Source: Chitinophaga jiangningensis
Lineage (GTDB): Bacteria > Bacteroidota > Bacteroidia > Chitinophagales > Chitinophagaceae
Reading direction: 5' to 3'
Length of the DNA stretch: 64,000 nt
NCBI RefSeq assembly: GCF_900142605.1
Contig: NZ_FRBL01000003.1
Coordinates: forward strand, 62,001 to 126,000
The notes under the pieces are model-generated. The model had not been told where the DNA came from. It saw only the letters and a list, made by a program, of their open reading frames with translations, and made no database searches. The translations under genes and the position numbers were made by a program. Shown here piece after piece: positions 16,781 to 25,056 of this stretch (the stretch's first letter is position 1; the number at the start of each line of letters is the position of its first letter).

Positions 16781-17602
16781 TTATCTTCTGCCGTATTTAC
16801 GAATCAGGTAATAGATAATGCCGAGCGACAATAATATCACCAGTACACCAATCCAGCCGGAGAGCAGCGAGGTTTTTACCGTCATGCGGAAGGTGGCGGT
16901 GCTGGTGGCATCGTTGTTTCTGGCGGTGAAGTTGGTGACGTAATCGCCCGCAATGGTTTTATCGGGCACGCTAAGCGTAGCGGTAACATCCTGCGACTGA
17001 CCAGGGTCCAGGCGCTGTATGCTGGAAGGTTCAAAGGTGGCGCTCCATCCGGTAGGGGCCTGTGTTTGCAGTTCCAGCGAATTGAGTGGGAGCGACCCGG
17101 TATTTCTGATGGTTAAGGTGATTTGTTTTTTTCTGCCTTCGGTCACATCATCGCTGAGTCGGCCTGTAGGCGTGGTCAGTTCCAGTCCGTAGCTGCCTTT
17201 TACCACCGCCTGCAGCTCGGCGCGCAGGGTGTCGTTATAGGAAACCGCAGTCACCGGTATGGTGTATTTCCCAGGTTTTGTTTGGGGAGATGTAGTGATT
17301 TCTATGGACAGGTCCTGCGTGCGGCCGGAGTCCATCCGCAGGCCGGCCACCAGGCTGCCTTCTGCGCGAAAGGAGGCATTCCACCCTTCGGGTAGTTGCG
17401 CATGTAGTTCATAGACTTTCGTTTGTCCGCTGCCGTTACTGAGCGTGGCATTGTAGCGGAATGGGTCTTTGGTGGTGGATTCCAGGTTGATGAGTCGCAC
17501 CGTCAGGGCCGACTTCCCTTTTTGCGCGCTGGTAGTGGATGCAATAACAAATAACAGGCATGCAAGCATGCAAATCCTCATAGAGTAAAAATACGCTGAC
17601 AT
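16781..17602 (-). CDS. NEW3-domain protein, ABC-exporter partner
   Basis: The 273-residue protein has a signal peptide ending near S-T-T-S-A-Q, two immunoglobulin-like NEW3 repeats (about 30-135 and 140-245) and a C-terminal membrane helix (L-I-R-K-Y-G at the end). The repeats each contain the P-x-G-W-x-A-x-F motif (L-P-E-G-W-N-A-S-F and A-P-T-G-W-S-A-T-F). NEW3 (COG1470) proteins often precede an ABC ATPase and ABC-2 permease, as here; they may act as an extracytoplasmic accessory. A second in-frame Met at 17581 gives a more conventional signal peptide and could be the real start. A 23-bp palindrome lies 74 bp upstream. Confidence 0.85.
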   Translation of the reverse strand: MSAYFYSMRICMLACLLFVIASTTSAQKGKSALTVRLINLESTTKDPFRYNATLSNGSGQTKVYELHAQLPEGWNASFRAEGSLVAGLRMDSGRTQDLSIEITTSPQTKPGKYTIPVTAVSYNDTLRAELQAVVKGSYGLELTTPTGRLSDDVTEGRKKQITLTIRNTGSLPLNSLELQTQAPTGWSATFEPSSIQRLDPGQSQDVTATLSVPDKTIAGDYVTNFTARNNDATSTATFRMTVKTSLLSGWIGVLVILLSLGIIYYLIRKYGRR

Positions 17603-18022
17603 AGCAATACTGATGATAAATGATTAAGCTGTGTTTGAGTAAATAAATACAAATAGTAAGGGCATAACTATCCCGTTGAAATACGATCCGTATTTCAAAT
17701 TATCCTGTAACAGAGCAGGTATTAGTTAACTGGTGGTGGATGCAGCGTTGGAAAAGGGTAGCTGCTGTTAGAATTGTTGTTGCGCTTGTTTGTAGGTTCG
17801 GGGAGTGCCTGCCCCATTTCGGTTGTTGTACTAAATTTTAAAATGTTTGTCATGCTAAATGAAATTGAATCAATGAAAAACAAGATCAAGTAGAAAATGT
17901 CATATCCGTGGATGTGCTGCTGATACAGGTGAACCGCCGGCAATGAAATCTGACAATGATTACGCTGAAAAGTTAAAGATAGAAATGTTATAGTAATGTT
18001 AAAACAGGTTTGTGCCTGGATG
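17603..18022. other. 420-bp intergenic region with a 10-3-10 palindrome
   Basis: No credible gene is seen. TTGAAATACG (17676-17685) and CGTATTTCAA (17689-17698) form a perfect palindrome with a 3-bp spacer, 74 bp before the NEW3/ABC operon. It is a candidate operator for that operon. A 102-codon open frame on the minus strand (17722-18030) has poor composition and is not accepted as a gene. The rest shows no repeats or RNA signatures that could be identified. Confidence 0.5.
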
Positions 18023-18544
18023 CTACTCAATGGTTTTATGCATCATCAGGTCGGTTTGTACTTCCTTGCCGAGTATGAATGTATGCTTATCGAAAGTGAC
18101 GAACCCATTTTTTTCGTAGAACCGGATGGCGCGTGGGTTTTCCTCCCATACCCCCAGCCATATACGGTGCTTTTGCAACGCACGCGCTATCTCTATAGCT
18201 TTTTCATAGAGTAGTTGCCCTACCTTCTTACCGTGCCAGGCATGTAAAACGTATATGCGTTCTATTTCGATTGTTTCGGGAGATTTTAACTCCGTTTGTG
18301 CATTGCCGGTATTGAGTTTCAGGTAGCCCACCGGTACATCGTTTTCCCACGCCATATAAAAGAGGGAATCGGGATTGCTGACTTCGTTGTGAACGGTAGC
18401 TTCGTTGAAGTGTTCCTCCAGGTATTGCTGCATGTCCGCCTCGCTGTTGCTGGCAGCGAAGGTTTCAAAGAAGGTGTTCCTGGCCAGTTTAGCCAGGGCA
18501 GCGATATCCGCGATATTAGCTTTTCTTATTTCTATGAGTTCCAT
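18023..18544 (-). CDS. GNAT-family N-acetyltransferase
   Basis: The protein of 173 residues, using the start M-E-L-I-E-I-R-K-A-N, fits the GNAT fold. The first strand and helix (A-D-I-A-A-L-A-K-L) follow at once. The acetyl-CoA-binding region is I-Y-V-L-H-A-W-H-G-K-K-V-G-Q-L-L, with the following W-L-G-V-W-E-E-N-P-R-A-I-R-F-Y-E-K-N-G-F segment being strongly conserved in the family. An upstream Met would add 28 residues that match nothing, so it was not used. Substrate is unknown. The gene is divergent from the VOC gene. Confidence 0.88.
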   Translation of the reverse strand: MELIEIRKANIADIAALAKLARNTFFETFAASNSEADMQQYLEEHFNEATVHNEVSNPDSLFYMAWENDVPVGYLKLNTGNAQTELKSPETIEIERIYVLHAWHGKKVGQLLYEKAIEIARALQKHRIWLGVWEENPRAIRFYEKNGFVTFDKHTFILGKEVQTDLMMHKTIE

Positions 18545-18678
18545 AATCACAAAAATTTCCAGGGATTGCGATAATACTGAATTTTTATGTAACCGTCGCA
18601 ATTCACCTTCATATTGGCGTGATTGCACAGGTAATTACAAGTCCAGCCTACTTAACTTTACCGCATAAAATAACAGTT

Positions 18679-19188
18679 ATGAGTAATCTACAGGATACCA
18701 TCAAAGAACTGGAATTAGCGCAGATAGGCTGGGTAGTGCCGGACATTCATGCAGCCGTGAAATTTCTCAGTCAGGCCCTGGGCGTGGCGGGCTTTCCTGA
18801 GCCGCAGCTGATGCGTGCGCAGGACCTGGACATGAGCTATAAAGGCAAGGTGGTGGCCGCAGAATGGCTGACCACGCAAACGCATAATGGCGGTGTTTTT
18901 GTGGAGCTGGTGCAGCCGTTATCGGGGCAAAGCATGTTTCATGATTACCTGGAAAAATATCCGCTGGGAGGTACACAGCACCTGGCATTCCGGCTCCCGA
19001 TCAGCGGATTTGAGCAGGTGACGGATAATCTGAGGCAGCTGGGCTATGCCGTGATCAGCGAAGTGGATCATCCTATTGCGCGGATGGCATTTTTTGATAC
19101 TTATGCTACAACAGGTATGGTAACGGAAATTATGGGTATCACGCCGGAAGGCTGGAAAGCAGTGAAGCAAATGGAAAAGAGCCGGTAA
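18679..19188 (+). CDS. VOC (glyoxalase/bleomycin-resistance) superfamily protein
   Basis: The start at 18679 (M-S-N-L-Q-D) gives a 169-residue protein. The beta-alpha-beta-beta-beta modules begin with Q-I-G-W-V-V-P-D-I-H-A-A-V-K-F. F-V-E-L-V-Q-P (metal Glu) and Q-H-L-A-F-R (metal His) fit the metal sites of the fold; the C-terminal half contains F-F-D-T and M-V-T-E-I-M-G. Members range from glyoxalases to dioxygenases and methylmalonyl-CoA epimerases, so the reaction is not assigned. An upstream Met would add 20 unsupported residues. A small hairpin (AGCCGGTA/TACCGGCT, 19180-19204) overlaps the stop codon. Confidence 0.82.
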   Translation: MSNLQDTIKELELAQIGWVVPDIHAAVKFLSQALGVAGFPEPQLMRAQDLDMSYKGKVVAAEWLTTQTHNGGVFVELVQPLSGQSMFHDYLEKYPLGGTQHLAFRLPISGFEQVTDNLRQLGYAVISEVDHPIARMAFFDTYATTGMVTEIMGITPEGWKAVKQMEKSR

Positions 19189-19210
19189 CCAATGGCTACC
19201 GGCTGCGGAA

Positions 19211-21118
19211 TTATTTTACGCCCGCCTGAAACGGTGAGGCGGGTAGTTTAGCACTGTTGATGAGATTAGGGTTCACCGGGTTGTCGGACCAGGCGTACCT
19301 TACGTACACCGGCGATGCAACATTGTTGCTCCATACCACCACTTTATCGCCTTCAATTTTTGCTTCGGCCCATACAAATTTTTTGTCGGCACCCGCTATT
19401 TCAAATGTTGCCGGTGCGCCCGCATCTGTGGTCGCGAGGCCTGTACCGGTATCGCTAAAGCTAAGGGTGATTTTATTCCCTGCTGCTTCGGCCGACAGAT
19501 ACAGCGGTCCTGATGCAATAATATTTTCTTTGTACACCAGTTTCCTGGCTGCCAGCGCGAGGCGATCTCCTACTTCTTTTTTATTGTCGGGATGTATGTC
19601 GTTCCACTCGCCTAAGTCAATGGCCACCGCCATGGCGGTATTAGGTACGGATAATGTTTTCCGCTGCGCTTCCCTCAACGCTGCCCAGTTGCTTTCTGAT
19701 GGCAGGTAGTTGTAGTCCATGAAGCCCGGTAGCTGTACGTACAGGAAAGGCAAATCAGGCCGCTGCCACTGCTTGCGCCAGTCGTATATAAGTGCGGATA
19801 ATAATTTCGTATAGTCGTTAGGGTGGAAGGTATCTGCTTCTCCCTGGTACCAGCAGATGCCTTTGATTGCGTAATTGATTTCAGGTGCTACCATCGCATT
19901 AAAGAGTGCCGTAGGCTGCATGATAGCCTGCATGGGCGGCTTAGGTGCATCCGGTGCTGGTGGCGGGAAAACGGCGCCTACTTTATATTGCCAGTAGCCT
20001 TTCAGGTCCACCGTATCAGTGCCGGAAAAAATGCAGTAAGGCTTATCCGGTACAAAACCACCTTTGCCGCTGTAGTTGGTGACGCGTACCACAAAGCGAT
20101 TGAGGCCGGGTTTCAGCACGTTGGCAGGTACGGTATAGCGGCGTTGCGGGTATTGATAGGTGGTGTTGCCGATTTTTACCCCATTGATATAGAGTTCGTC
20201 CGCATCGGTGATGCGACCGAGAAAAACTTTCGCTGACTTGCCAGCCATGCTTTGCGGGATTGCTATCTCCCTGGAATACCAGACTACTCCATCTAAATTT
20301 CGCAGGCCCTGATCTTCCCAATAGCCGGGAATATTGATTGTGCGCCAGTTTTCCGGCTGATAGCTGGTACTAAACCAGGTGGGCGTTGCCATGCCTGCAT
20401 CCGGTGGCGGCGGCGCAGGAGGCATGGGTTTTACCTGCCGGCTCGTATCCTTGTTACCGGCAATAGTGGCCACCTGTGCCGGGAAGCCGGCAAGGCCTGC
20501 CTCACTCGTCCAGGCATCTACCGGTGTGCCACCTACGCTGGCGTTGATGATGCCGATAGGTATTTTATACTGCGCATACAATTGCTTAGCAAAGAAGTAG
20601 GCCACTGCGGAGAACTGGCGGATATCATTGCTGGTGGCCGATTTCCAGGACCCGCCGTTCAGGTCTGATTGCGGACCAAACAGGTTGGCGGCATTAGGTA
20701 CAAGGAATTGCCTGATCTCCGGATTGTTAGCCGTTGCAATTTCATCCGCGTAAGTTACATCATGTACGTTAAGCTGATGTACCATGTTGGACTGGCCGCT
20801 GCAAAACCATACATCTCCGAAAAGTACATCCCGGAGCCGGATGTTGTTGCTGGCTGTAATATCGATCTGGTAAGGCCCTCCAGCTGCTGTTGGGGGCAGT
20901 TGTTGCTGCCATTTACCGTTGGCATCCGCCTTGGTGCGATAAGTTTTGCCTTTGAATTGAATGTTGATCTTTTCGTTGGCGGCGGCGGTACCCCAAAGTT
21001 TCACCGGCTGATCACGTTGCAGGATCATGCTGTCGCGCAGCAGCTGCGGGAGTTTTACCTGGGCTGATACCAGGCTGCTCATCAGGAGGAGGGTGGGTAT
21101 TAAGAGTTCTTTTTTCAT
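19211..21118 (-). CDS. Sialate O-acetylesterase-family (SGNH) carbohydrate acetylesterase
   Basis: The 635-residue secreted protein has a signal peptide ending at V-S-A-Q. The SGNH catalytic Ser lies in F-C-S-G-Q-S-N-M; a second block is I-C-W-Y-Q-G-E-A-D-T and the Asp/His pair is in W-N-D-I-H-P-D-N-K. A beta-sandwich insert (about 250-370, with Y-I-N-G-V-K-I-G-N-T) interrupts the catalytic domain, as is usual in this family. Though named for sialic acid, relatives in xylan loci remove acetyl groups from xylan. Here it lies 70 bp after the GH67 alpha-glucuronidase on the same strand, which favours acetylated glucuronoxylan oligomers as substrate. Confidence 0.88.
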   Translation of the reverse strand: MKKELLIPTLLLMSSLVSAQVKLPQLLRDSMILQRDQPVKLWGTAAANEKINIQFKGKTYRTKADANGKWQQQLPPTAAGGPYQIDITASNNIRLRDVLFGDVWFCSGQSNMVHQLNVHDVTYADEIATANNPEIRQFLVPNAANLFGPQSDLNGGSWKSATSNDIRQFSAVAYFFAKQLYAQYKIPIGIINASVGGTPVDAWTSEAGLAGFPAQVATIAGNKDTSRQVKPMPPAPPPPDAGMATPTWFSTSYQPENWRTINIPGYWEDQGLRNLDGVVWYSREIAIPQSMAGKSAKVFLGRITDADELYINGVKIGNTTYQYPQRRYTVPANVLKPGLNRFVVRVTNYSGKGGFVPDKPYCIFSGTDTVDLKGYWQYKVGAVFPPPAPDAPKPPMQAIMQPTALFNAMVAPEINYAIKGICWYQGEADTFHPNDYTKLLSALIYDWRKQWQRPDLPFLYVQLPGFMDYNYLPSESNWAALREAQRKTLSVPNTAMAVAIDLGEWNDIHPDNKKEVGDRLALAARKLVYKENIIASGPLYLSAEAAGNKITLSFSDTGTGLATTDAGAPATFEIAGADKKFVWAEAKIEGDKVVVWSNNVASPVYVRYAWSDNPVNPNLINSAKLPASPFQAGVK

Positions 21119-21188
21119 GGTGAGATATTATTGGAATCAGAATCCGATGCTGTTGCCACCGTCTGTAGGCAGCGGTATAAATCAGTTT

Positions 21189-23327
21189 TTAAATGCCCGG
21201 TGCAAAAGGGAACCTAAGACTTTTATAATATTCCAGTGAGGTGGAAGGTTGTTCGTAACGCGCTGGAATGGGCTGGCGACTGAACGTTTGGAAGTAGAGC
21301 AGGCATGCATTGCGCCACCAGATGGCTTCCTTGTGTTCAATGCCCAGCAGCATGGCCACTTCATGGAAGCGTTGTTGATCCACATAAGCCTGCAGTTTAT
21401 TCCAGGTTTGTTGCAGGGCAGCGGTGCGTGCCGCACCGGTGTAGTACTGGTAGCAGAGCTCATTCCAGAGGCTACGGCCACTGCGCATTTTGTAATTCCA
21501 GGGAACATGATGGAACCAGAGGAGGTAAGCATCCGGGCAGGTTTGTAAGTCTTCCCATTGCTGCCTGGCCTTTGGCTGGTATTGTGCCAGGGCATTGCTG
21601 CCGGTGGTGGTGCGGTCGAAGCCAACGCCTATGGAGTCGGCCTTGTGATAGTATACGGGATTCCATTCCGGGCGTCGCTGGTCGTTTACCCAGGGTGCAG
21701 GGCCGTAGTGATGACCGGTGCCCATGATGTGGTGTAGGCCCAGCGGATTAGTAAATTGTACGTATATATCGCGACTCTGCAACATCATTGCTGCAGCGGT
21801 ATCTACAAAGTGCTGGTTGTTGGTGAAGGTCATGCGCAGCCACTCGTTAGCGATGCTGGCGCTGCTGAGTTCATGGTCCCAGGCAAGGCGGCCGAGGGCG
21901 TACCAGTTGGCCTGCGCGAAGGGGTGGCCGCACCAGTTGATATCATTGCCGATGTTGGCTACACCGGCGATGCCGGTGAGGGAGTCGTGGCGGGCAGTGC
22001 CATCTATCACCTGCGCCACCGTATAGTCGTTACCGGTATTGCTTTCCAATACTTCCTTAAATAACGGTGCCAGGTATACGAGGTTGGTAGCCTGACCCAG
22101 GTATTCCTGTGTTACCTGGAATTCCATCATTAGCGGTGTTTTAGGCATTGCGCCAAACAGCGGATGGAAGGGTTCCCGCGGCATGAAGTCGATAGGTCCG
22201 TTTTTTACCTGCAGCATTACATTTTTTCTAAACTCACCATCGAGCGGAGTGAATTCGTCGTAGGCCTGTGTATGGCGGTCCAACGGGTTGGTGTGGCTAT
22301 ACACAAATGCGCGCCATATAACGATGCCTTTAAACGGTGCTACGGCATCCGCGAGCATGTTGGCACCATCGGCATGGGTACGGTGGTAATCCTGTGGTCC
22401 GGGTTGTCCTTCGCTGTTGGCTTTCACGAGAAAGCCGCCGAAGTCGGGTATATATTGGTAGATTTCTTTTACTTTCTGTTGCCACCATTGTTGAACGGCG
22501 GGGTCCAGTGGATCAGCGGTTTTGAGTCCGCCTGTTTCCATTGGTGCGCTGAAGCGGGCGGTGAGGAATACGCGTATGCCATAGGGCCGGAAAACATCCG
22601 CAAGTGCCTTTACTTTTTCGAGATAAGGTTTGGTGAGTACGGTGGCGTTAGCGTTTACGTTTGTGAGTACGGTGGCGTTGATGCCAATGCTGGCGTTGGC
22701 CCTTGCGTAATCAATATAACGGGGATCTATATAGTCAGGCAGGGTGTGCCAGTTCCAGATGGAGAAACCGGCGTAGCCTCTTTCAACGGTTCTGTCGAGG
22801 TTATCCCAGTGGTTAAGCATGCGCAGCCGGATACGTGGTGCGGAAACGATATTAAGTTTGGTGATGGGTTGTTCCGTTTGGAGTAAGCGTAATAAATGGA
22901 AGGTGCCATATAGTACGCCTATGTCTGTGTTAGCAGCAATAACGGTGGTGGGTATATTATTGATGGTAGTGGTAGTAATGATGAATCCTTCGTTGCCTGC
23001 TTTTTTTAATTGTCCGGTGATAGCGGCGTTGCGGAGGAGCGGTTCGTTTTGCGGCGTGCCGGCGATGAGGGTGCCGGGTTGCGGTGTGGTTCGCTGAGCC
23101 ACCGTGGTAGCCAGTAGTCCGTTGAGTCCTGTTTGCAGTTCCTTCCGCACGATGTCCATGGTGGGGGAGTTGCCGCTGGCGAGGATGCTGTTGAGTTGTT
23201 GGCGGTAGGCCTGCAGGAGGCTGTTGTTTGCTACTTTCTTGTACCGGAGCCAGAGGTCATAGCCGTTTTCTGAAAAGGCAAATAGTGATGGCAACAGGAG
23301 TAGTAATAATAACGGGAATCTTTTCAT
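21189..23327 (-). CDS. Alpha-glucuronidase, GH67
   Basis: The 712-residue protein is a full-length GH67 enzyme, which removes 4-O-methyl-glucuronic acid from the ends of xylo-oligosaccharides. A signal peptide ends near L-F-A-F-S. The family block W-D-N-L-D-R-T-V-E-R-G-Y-A-G is present. Candidate catalytic residues are E306 (K-A-N-S-E-G-Q-P-G), D380 (N-G-P-I-D-F) and E402 (M-M-E-F-Q-V-T-Q-E), which match the acid Glu and the Asp/Glu base pair known for the family. It heads an operon with the acetylesterase. A LacI-type operator lies 338 bp upstream, with a repeat element lying between operator and gene. Confidence 0.94.
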   Translation of the reverse strand: MKRFPLLLLLLLPSLFAFSENGYDLWLRYKKVANNSLLQAYRQQLNSILASGNSPTMDIVRKELQTGLNGLLATTVAQRTTPQPGTLIAGTPQNEPLLRNAAITGQLKKAGNEGFIITTTTINNIPTTVIAANTDIGVLYGTFHLLRLLQTEQPITKLNIVSAPRIRLRMLNHWDNLDRTVERGYAGFSIWNWHTLPDYIDPRYIDYARANASIGINATVLTNVNANATVLTKPYLEKVKALADVFRPYGIRVFLTARFSAPMETGGLKTADPLDPAVQQWWQQKVKEIYQYIPDFGGFLVKANSEGQPGPQDYHRTHADGANMLADAVAPFKGIVIWRAFVYSHTNPLDRHTQAYDEFTPLDGEFRKNVMLQVKNGPIDFMPREPFHPLFGAMPKTPLMMEFQVTQEYLGQATNLVYLAPLFKEVLESNTGNDYTVAQVIDGTARHDSLTGIAGVANIGNDINWCGHPFAQANWYALGRLAWDHELSSASIANEWLRMTFTNNQHFVDTAAAMMLQSRDIYVQFTNPLGLHHIMGTGHHYGPAPWVNDQRRPEWNPVYYHKADSIGVGFDRTTTGSNALAQYQPKARQQWEDLQTCPDAYLLWFHHVPWNYKMRSGRSLWNELCYQYYTGAARTAALQQTWNKLQAYVDQQRFHEVAMLLGIEHKEAIWWRNACLLYFQTFSRQPIPARYEQPSTSLEYYKSLRFPFAPGI

Positions 23328-23387
23328 GTCGTCTTTTTTTTCTCGCGAAATGAGCGAGGATTTTTAGCGCGCAGCGAAGTGTGTTTT

Positions 23388-23613
23388 GTCTTTTTTTCAC
23401 GCAAAGCAGCAAAGCAGGTAAGCAGCTAAGGCTTGTGTTTTGTTGGTGAGGTTCTAAATCTGTCCGCCTTCGGTGGACCGATTTAGAACCTGTAGCAGAC
23501 CTTCGGTCTGCTAATAAACTCCTCCAAACAAAATGCAGGTCTTTGCTGCTTATGCCCCTTATGCTGCTTTGCGAGAAACAAGATCGCTTTGCTGGCTCTG
23601 CGTGAAAAAAGAC
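23388..23613. repeat. Nested inverted-repeat (MITE/REP-like) element
   Basis: The outer arms are GTC-T7-CACGCA (23388-23403) and TGCGTG-A6-GAC (23599-23613). Similarity extends inwards (AAGCAGCAAAGC against the complement of GCTTTGCTGGCTCT). Inside are two compact hairpins with TTCG-containing tips: 23450-23468 with 23472-23490 (19 bp, one mismatch and one wobble) and 23493-23501 with 23505-23513 (9 bp, perfect). The body is made of AAGCAG/GCTGCTT-like repeats. No transposase is present. This looks like a non-autonomous dispersed repeat. Confidence 0.7.
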
Positions 23614-23664
23614 TGGCGGCGCTGCTGTTCATAACGTGGATTTGCGCTAATTTAAAATATTTTT

Positions 23665-23680
23665 ACGCAATCGGTTGCGT
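23665..23680. promoter_or_regulatory. LacI-type operator upstream of the GH67 operon
   Basis: ACGCAA-TCGG-TTGCGT is an inverted repeat with 6-bp arms, between the lacI stop and the GH67 operon. Its core GCAATCG-N-TT recurs before lacI and before susC. It is 338 bp from the GH67 start. Confidence 0.7.
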
Positions 23681-23697
23681 TTATTTTACAAAAAAAT

Positions 23698-24741
23698 TTA
23701 CCCGGCGGCATCCTTTTTCAGAGAAGAAGCTCTGATAACGAGGTCGGCACGGAGGGTGATGGCATTGGTTGCATACAGATCAGTACTGCCTTTCAGGTGG
23801 TTGATCAGGTAGGTGGCTGCGGTATTACCGATGGCTTCACCGGAATAGTTCATGGTGGTGAGGTTCGGTTCAATCACTTTGCTGATAGGGTCGTTGTTGA
23901 ACCCTGCGAAGGCGATATCTTCCGGGATACGGAGGCCAGCGGCTTTAAGGGCCAGCATGCAGTATACAGCGGCGGTATCGTTGGCGGAAAATACGGCGTC
24001 CGGGCGTTCGGCCGCAGGCAGGTCCAGGATGTATCTGGCAGCTTCTGTGCCTGCCTGTTCCGACAGGTTACTGACCAGGTGCAACGATTCAACGAACAAA
24101 AGGCGATGGTCTTTCAGGGCCTTTTTATAGCCCTTAAAACGGTCTGTATATACGTTACGCAACAGGTTGCCTCCCAGGTGCATGATGCGCTTGCAACCCT
24201 GTGAAATCAGGTGCGTGGTAATTTTGTAAGCAGCTTCGTAGTTGTCGATTCCAACGGAGGTGCTGTCGGCATGCGGATGTACGCGGTCAAAGAACACAAC
24301 CGGGATTTGCTTTTTAAAAAACGGCTCCAGGTGCTGAATATCCACCGCGTTGGCTGAGAGGGAGATGAGCAGGCCATCTACTCTTTTATTGTACATGGTC
24401 AACACGTTGCGCTTTTCCTTATCTACGTCTTCAAGGGACTGCGCAATAATGAGATTATAGCCGTGGAGGTTGGCGGCATTTTCCATGCCCGCGAGCACAG
24501 ACGACATGAAATGACTGTTGAGTCGCGGTACCAGTACACCCAGTGTAAGCGTTTGCCGGCTGCGCAGGCTGCTGGCAAAGGTGTTAGACTGATAGCCCAG
24601 CATAGTGGCGGCATCCGTGATCTTTTTGCGGGTTTGCTTGCTGATCATGGGATTGTTTTTCAACCCCCTGCTCACCGTAGCTGCCGAAATGTTCAGGTAT
24701 TTCGCAATGTCGTATATCGTTACTTCACGGTCTTCCGCCAT
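23698..24741 (-). CDS. LacI-family transcriptional regulator
   Basis: The 347-residue protein has the classical N-terminal helix-turn-helix (V-T-I-Y-D-I-A-K-Y-L-N-I-S-A-A-T-V-S-R) and hinge (A-A-T-M-L-G-Y-Q-S-N). The periplasmic-binding-protein-like sensor domain starts L-T-L-G-V-L-V-P and contains V-F-F-D-R-V, S-A-N-D-T-A-A-V-Y and A-F-A-G-F-N-N-D-P-I. It lies between the GH67 operon and its own divergent region, each bearing a matching operator, so it probably represses both and is released by a sugar (perhaps an aldouronate or xylose derivative). A third site sits on the susC promoter. Confidence 0.93.
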   Translation of the reverse strand: MAEDREVTIYDIAKYLNISAATVSRGLKNNPMISKQTRKKITDAATMLGYQSNTFASSLRSRQTLTLGVLVPRLNSHFMSSVLAGMENAANLHGYNLIIAQSLEDVDKEKRNVLTMYNKRVDGLLISLSANAVDIQHLEPFFKKQIPVVFFDRVHPHADSTSVGIDNYEAAYKITTHLISQGCKRIMHLGGNLLRNVYTDRFKGYKKALKDHRLLFVESLHLVSNLSEQAGTEAARYILDLPAAERPDAVFSANDTAAVYCMLALKAAGLRIPEDIAFAGFNNDPISKVIEPNLTTMNYSGEAIGNTAATYLINHLKGSTDLYATNAITLRADLVIRASSLKKDAAG

Positions 24742-24791
24742 AATAATTCAGCTTATGGATCAAAGAAAATTAAATTTCTTTGAATAAAAAA

Positions 24792-24807
24792 ATGCAATCG
24801 GTTACGT
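24792..24807. promoter_or_regulatory. LacI-type operator upstream of lacI
   Basis: ATGCAATCGGTTACGT differs from the site at 23665-23680 at two of sixteen positions. It lies 51 bp before the lacI start and suggests autoregulation. Confidence 0.65.
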
Positions 24808-25027
24808 TTACTTGTAAAGATCATTGTCAATGCCTGGTTTGCCTTAGCTTTTTGTACTATGTAATCTCAGATAAATAATACCAGCTAATCTGTAAAATTA
24901 ATGCATGTAAGGATGTGCTGAACAGTGCAAAGCTGCAACTGGAAGCCCAATAGTTGAAAATGGTGCATCAAGATAATTATCTGCAAAAACCAATCCTTCG
25001 TGGGATGGACGCACAAAATTTAACTGC

Positions 25028-25035
25028 TAATTTTG
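25028..25035 (+). promoter_or_regulatory. Promoter -7 box before the DUF3857 gene
   Basis: TAATTTTG matches the Bacteroidota -7 consensus TAnnTTTG exactly. Predicted transcription would start about 15 bp before the ATG at 25057. No convincing -33 TTG is seen. Confidence 0.5.
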
Positions 25036-25056
25036 CGCCGTTAAATCCTTTTACCA

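Larger units (their letters stand above)
23328..23697. other. 370-bp intergenic region between GH67 and lacI
   Basis: The stretch contains a nested inverted-repeat element (23388-23613) and a LacI-type operator (23665-23680), both listed separately. No protein-coding frame is credible. The GH67 operon must be transcribed leftwards through or from within this element. Confidence 0.7.
24742..25056. other. 315-bp divergent intergenic region (lacI / DUF3857 gene)
   Basis: Contents seen: an inverted repeat TCAAAGAAA (24760-24768) / TTTCTTTGA (24775-24783), a LacI-type operator (24792-24807) and a -7 box TAATTTTG (25028-25035) 22 bp before the DUF3857 start. No small ORF or RNA gene was recognised in the remainder. 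Confidence 0.6.

Noticed and set aside
17722..18030. 102-codon open frame on the minus strand in the 420-bp gap
   Set aside because: Composition is unlike a Bacteroidota protein (Asn/Pro/Ser runs, no fold), it overlaps the GNAT stop, and no family is visible.
22631..22679. 30-bp direct repeat inside GH67 (GGTGAGTACGGTGGCGTT and similar)
   Set aside because: It encodes N-A-T-V-L-T twice in a segment where GH67 proteins normally have a similar N-G-T-V-L-N / N-A-L-V-L pattern, so it is an ordinary coding repetition.
22164..22886. 240-codon plus-strand open frame opposite GH67
   Set aside because: Antisense shadow; GH67 catalytic residues lie on the other strand.
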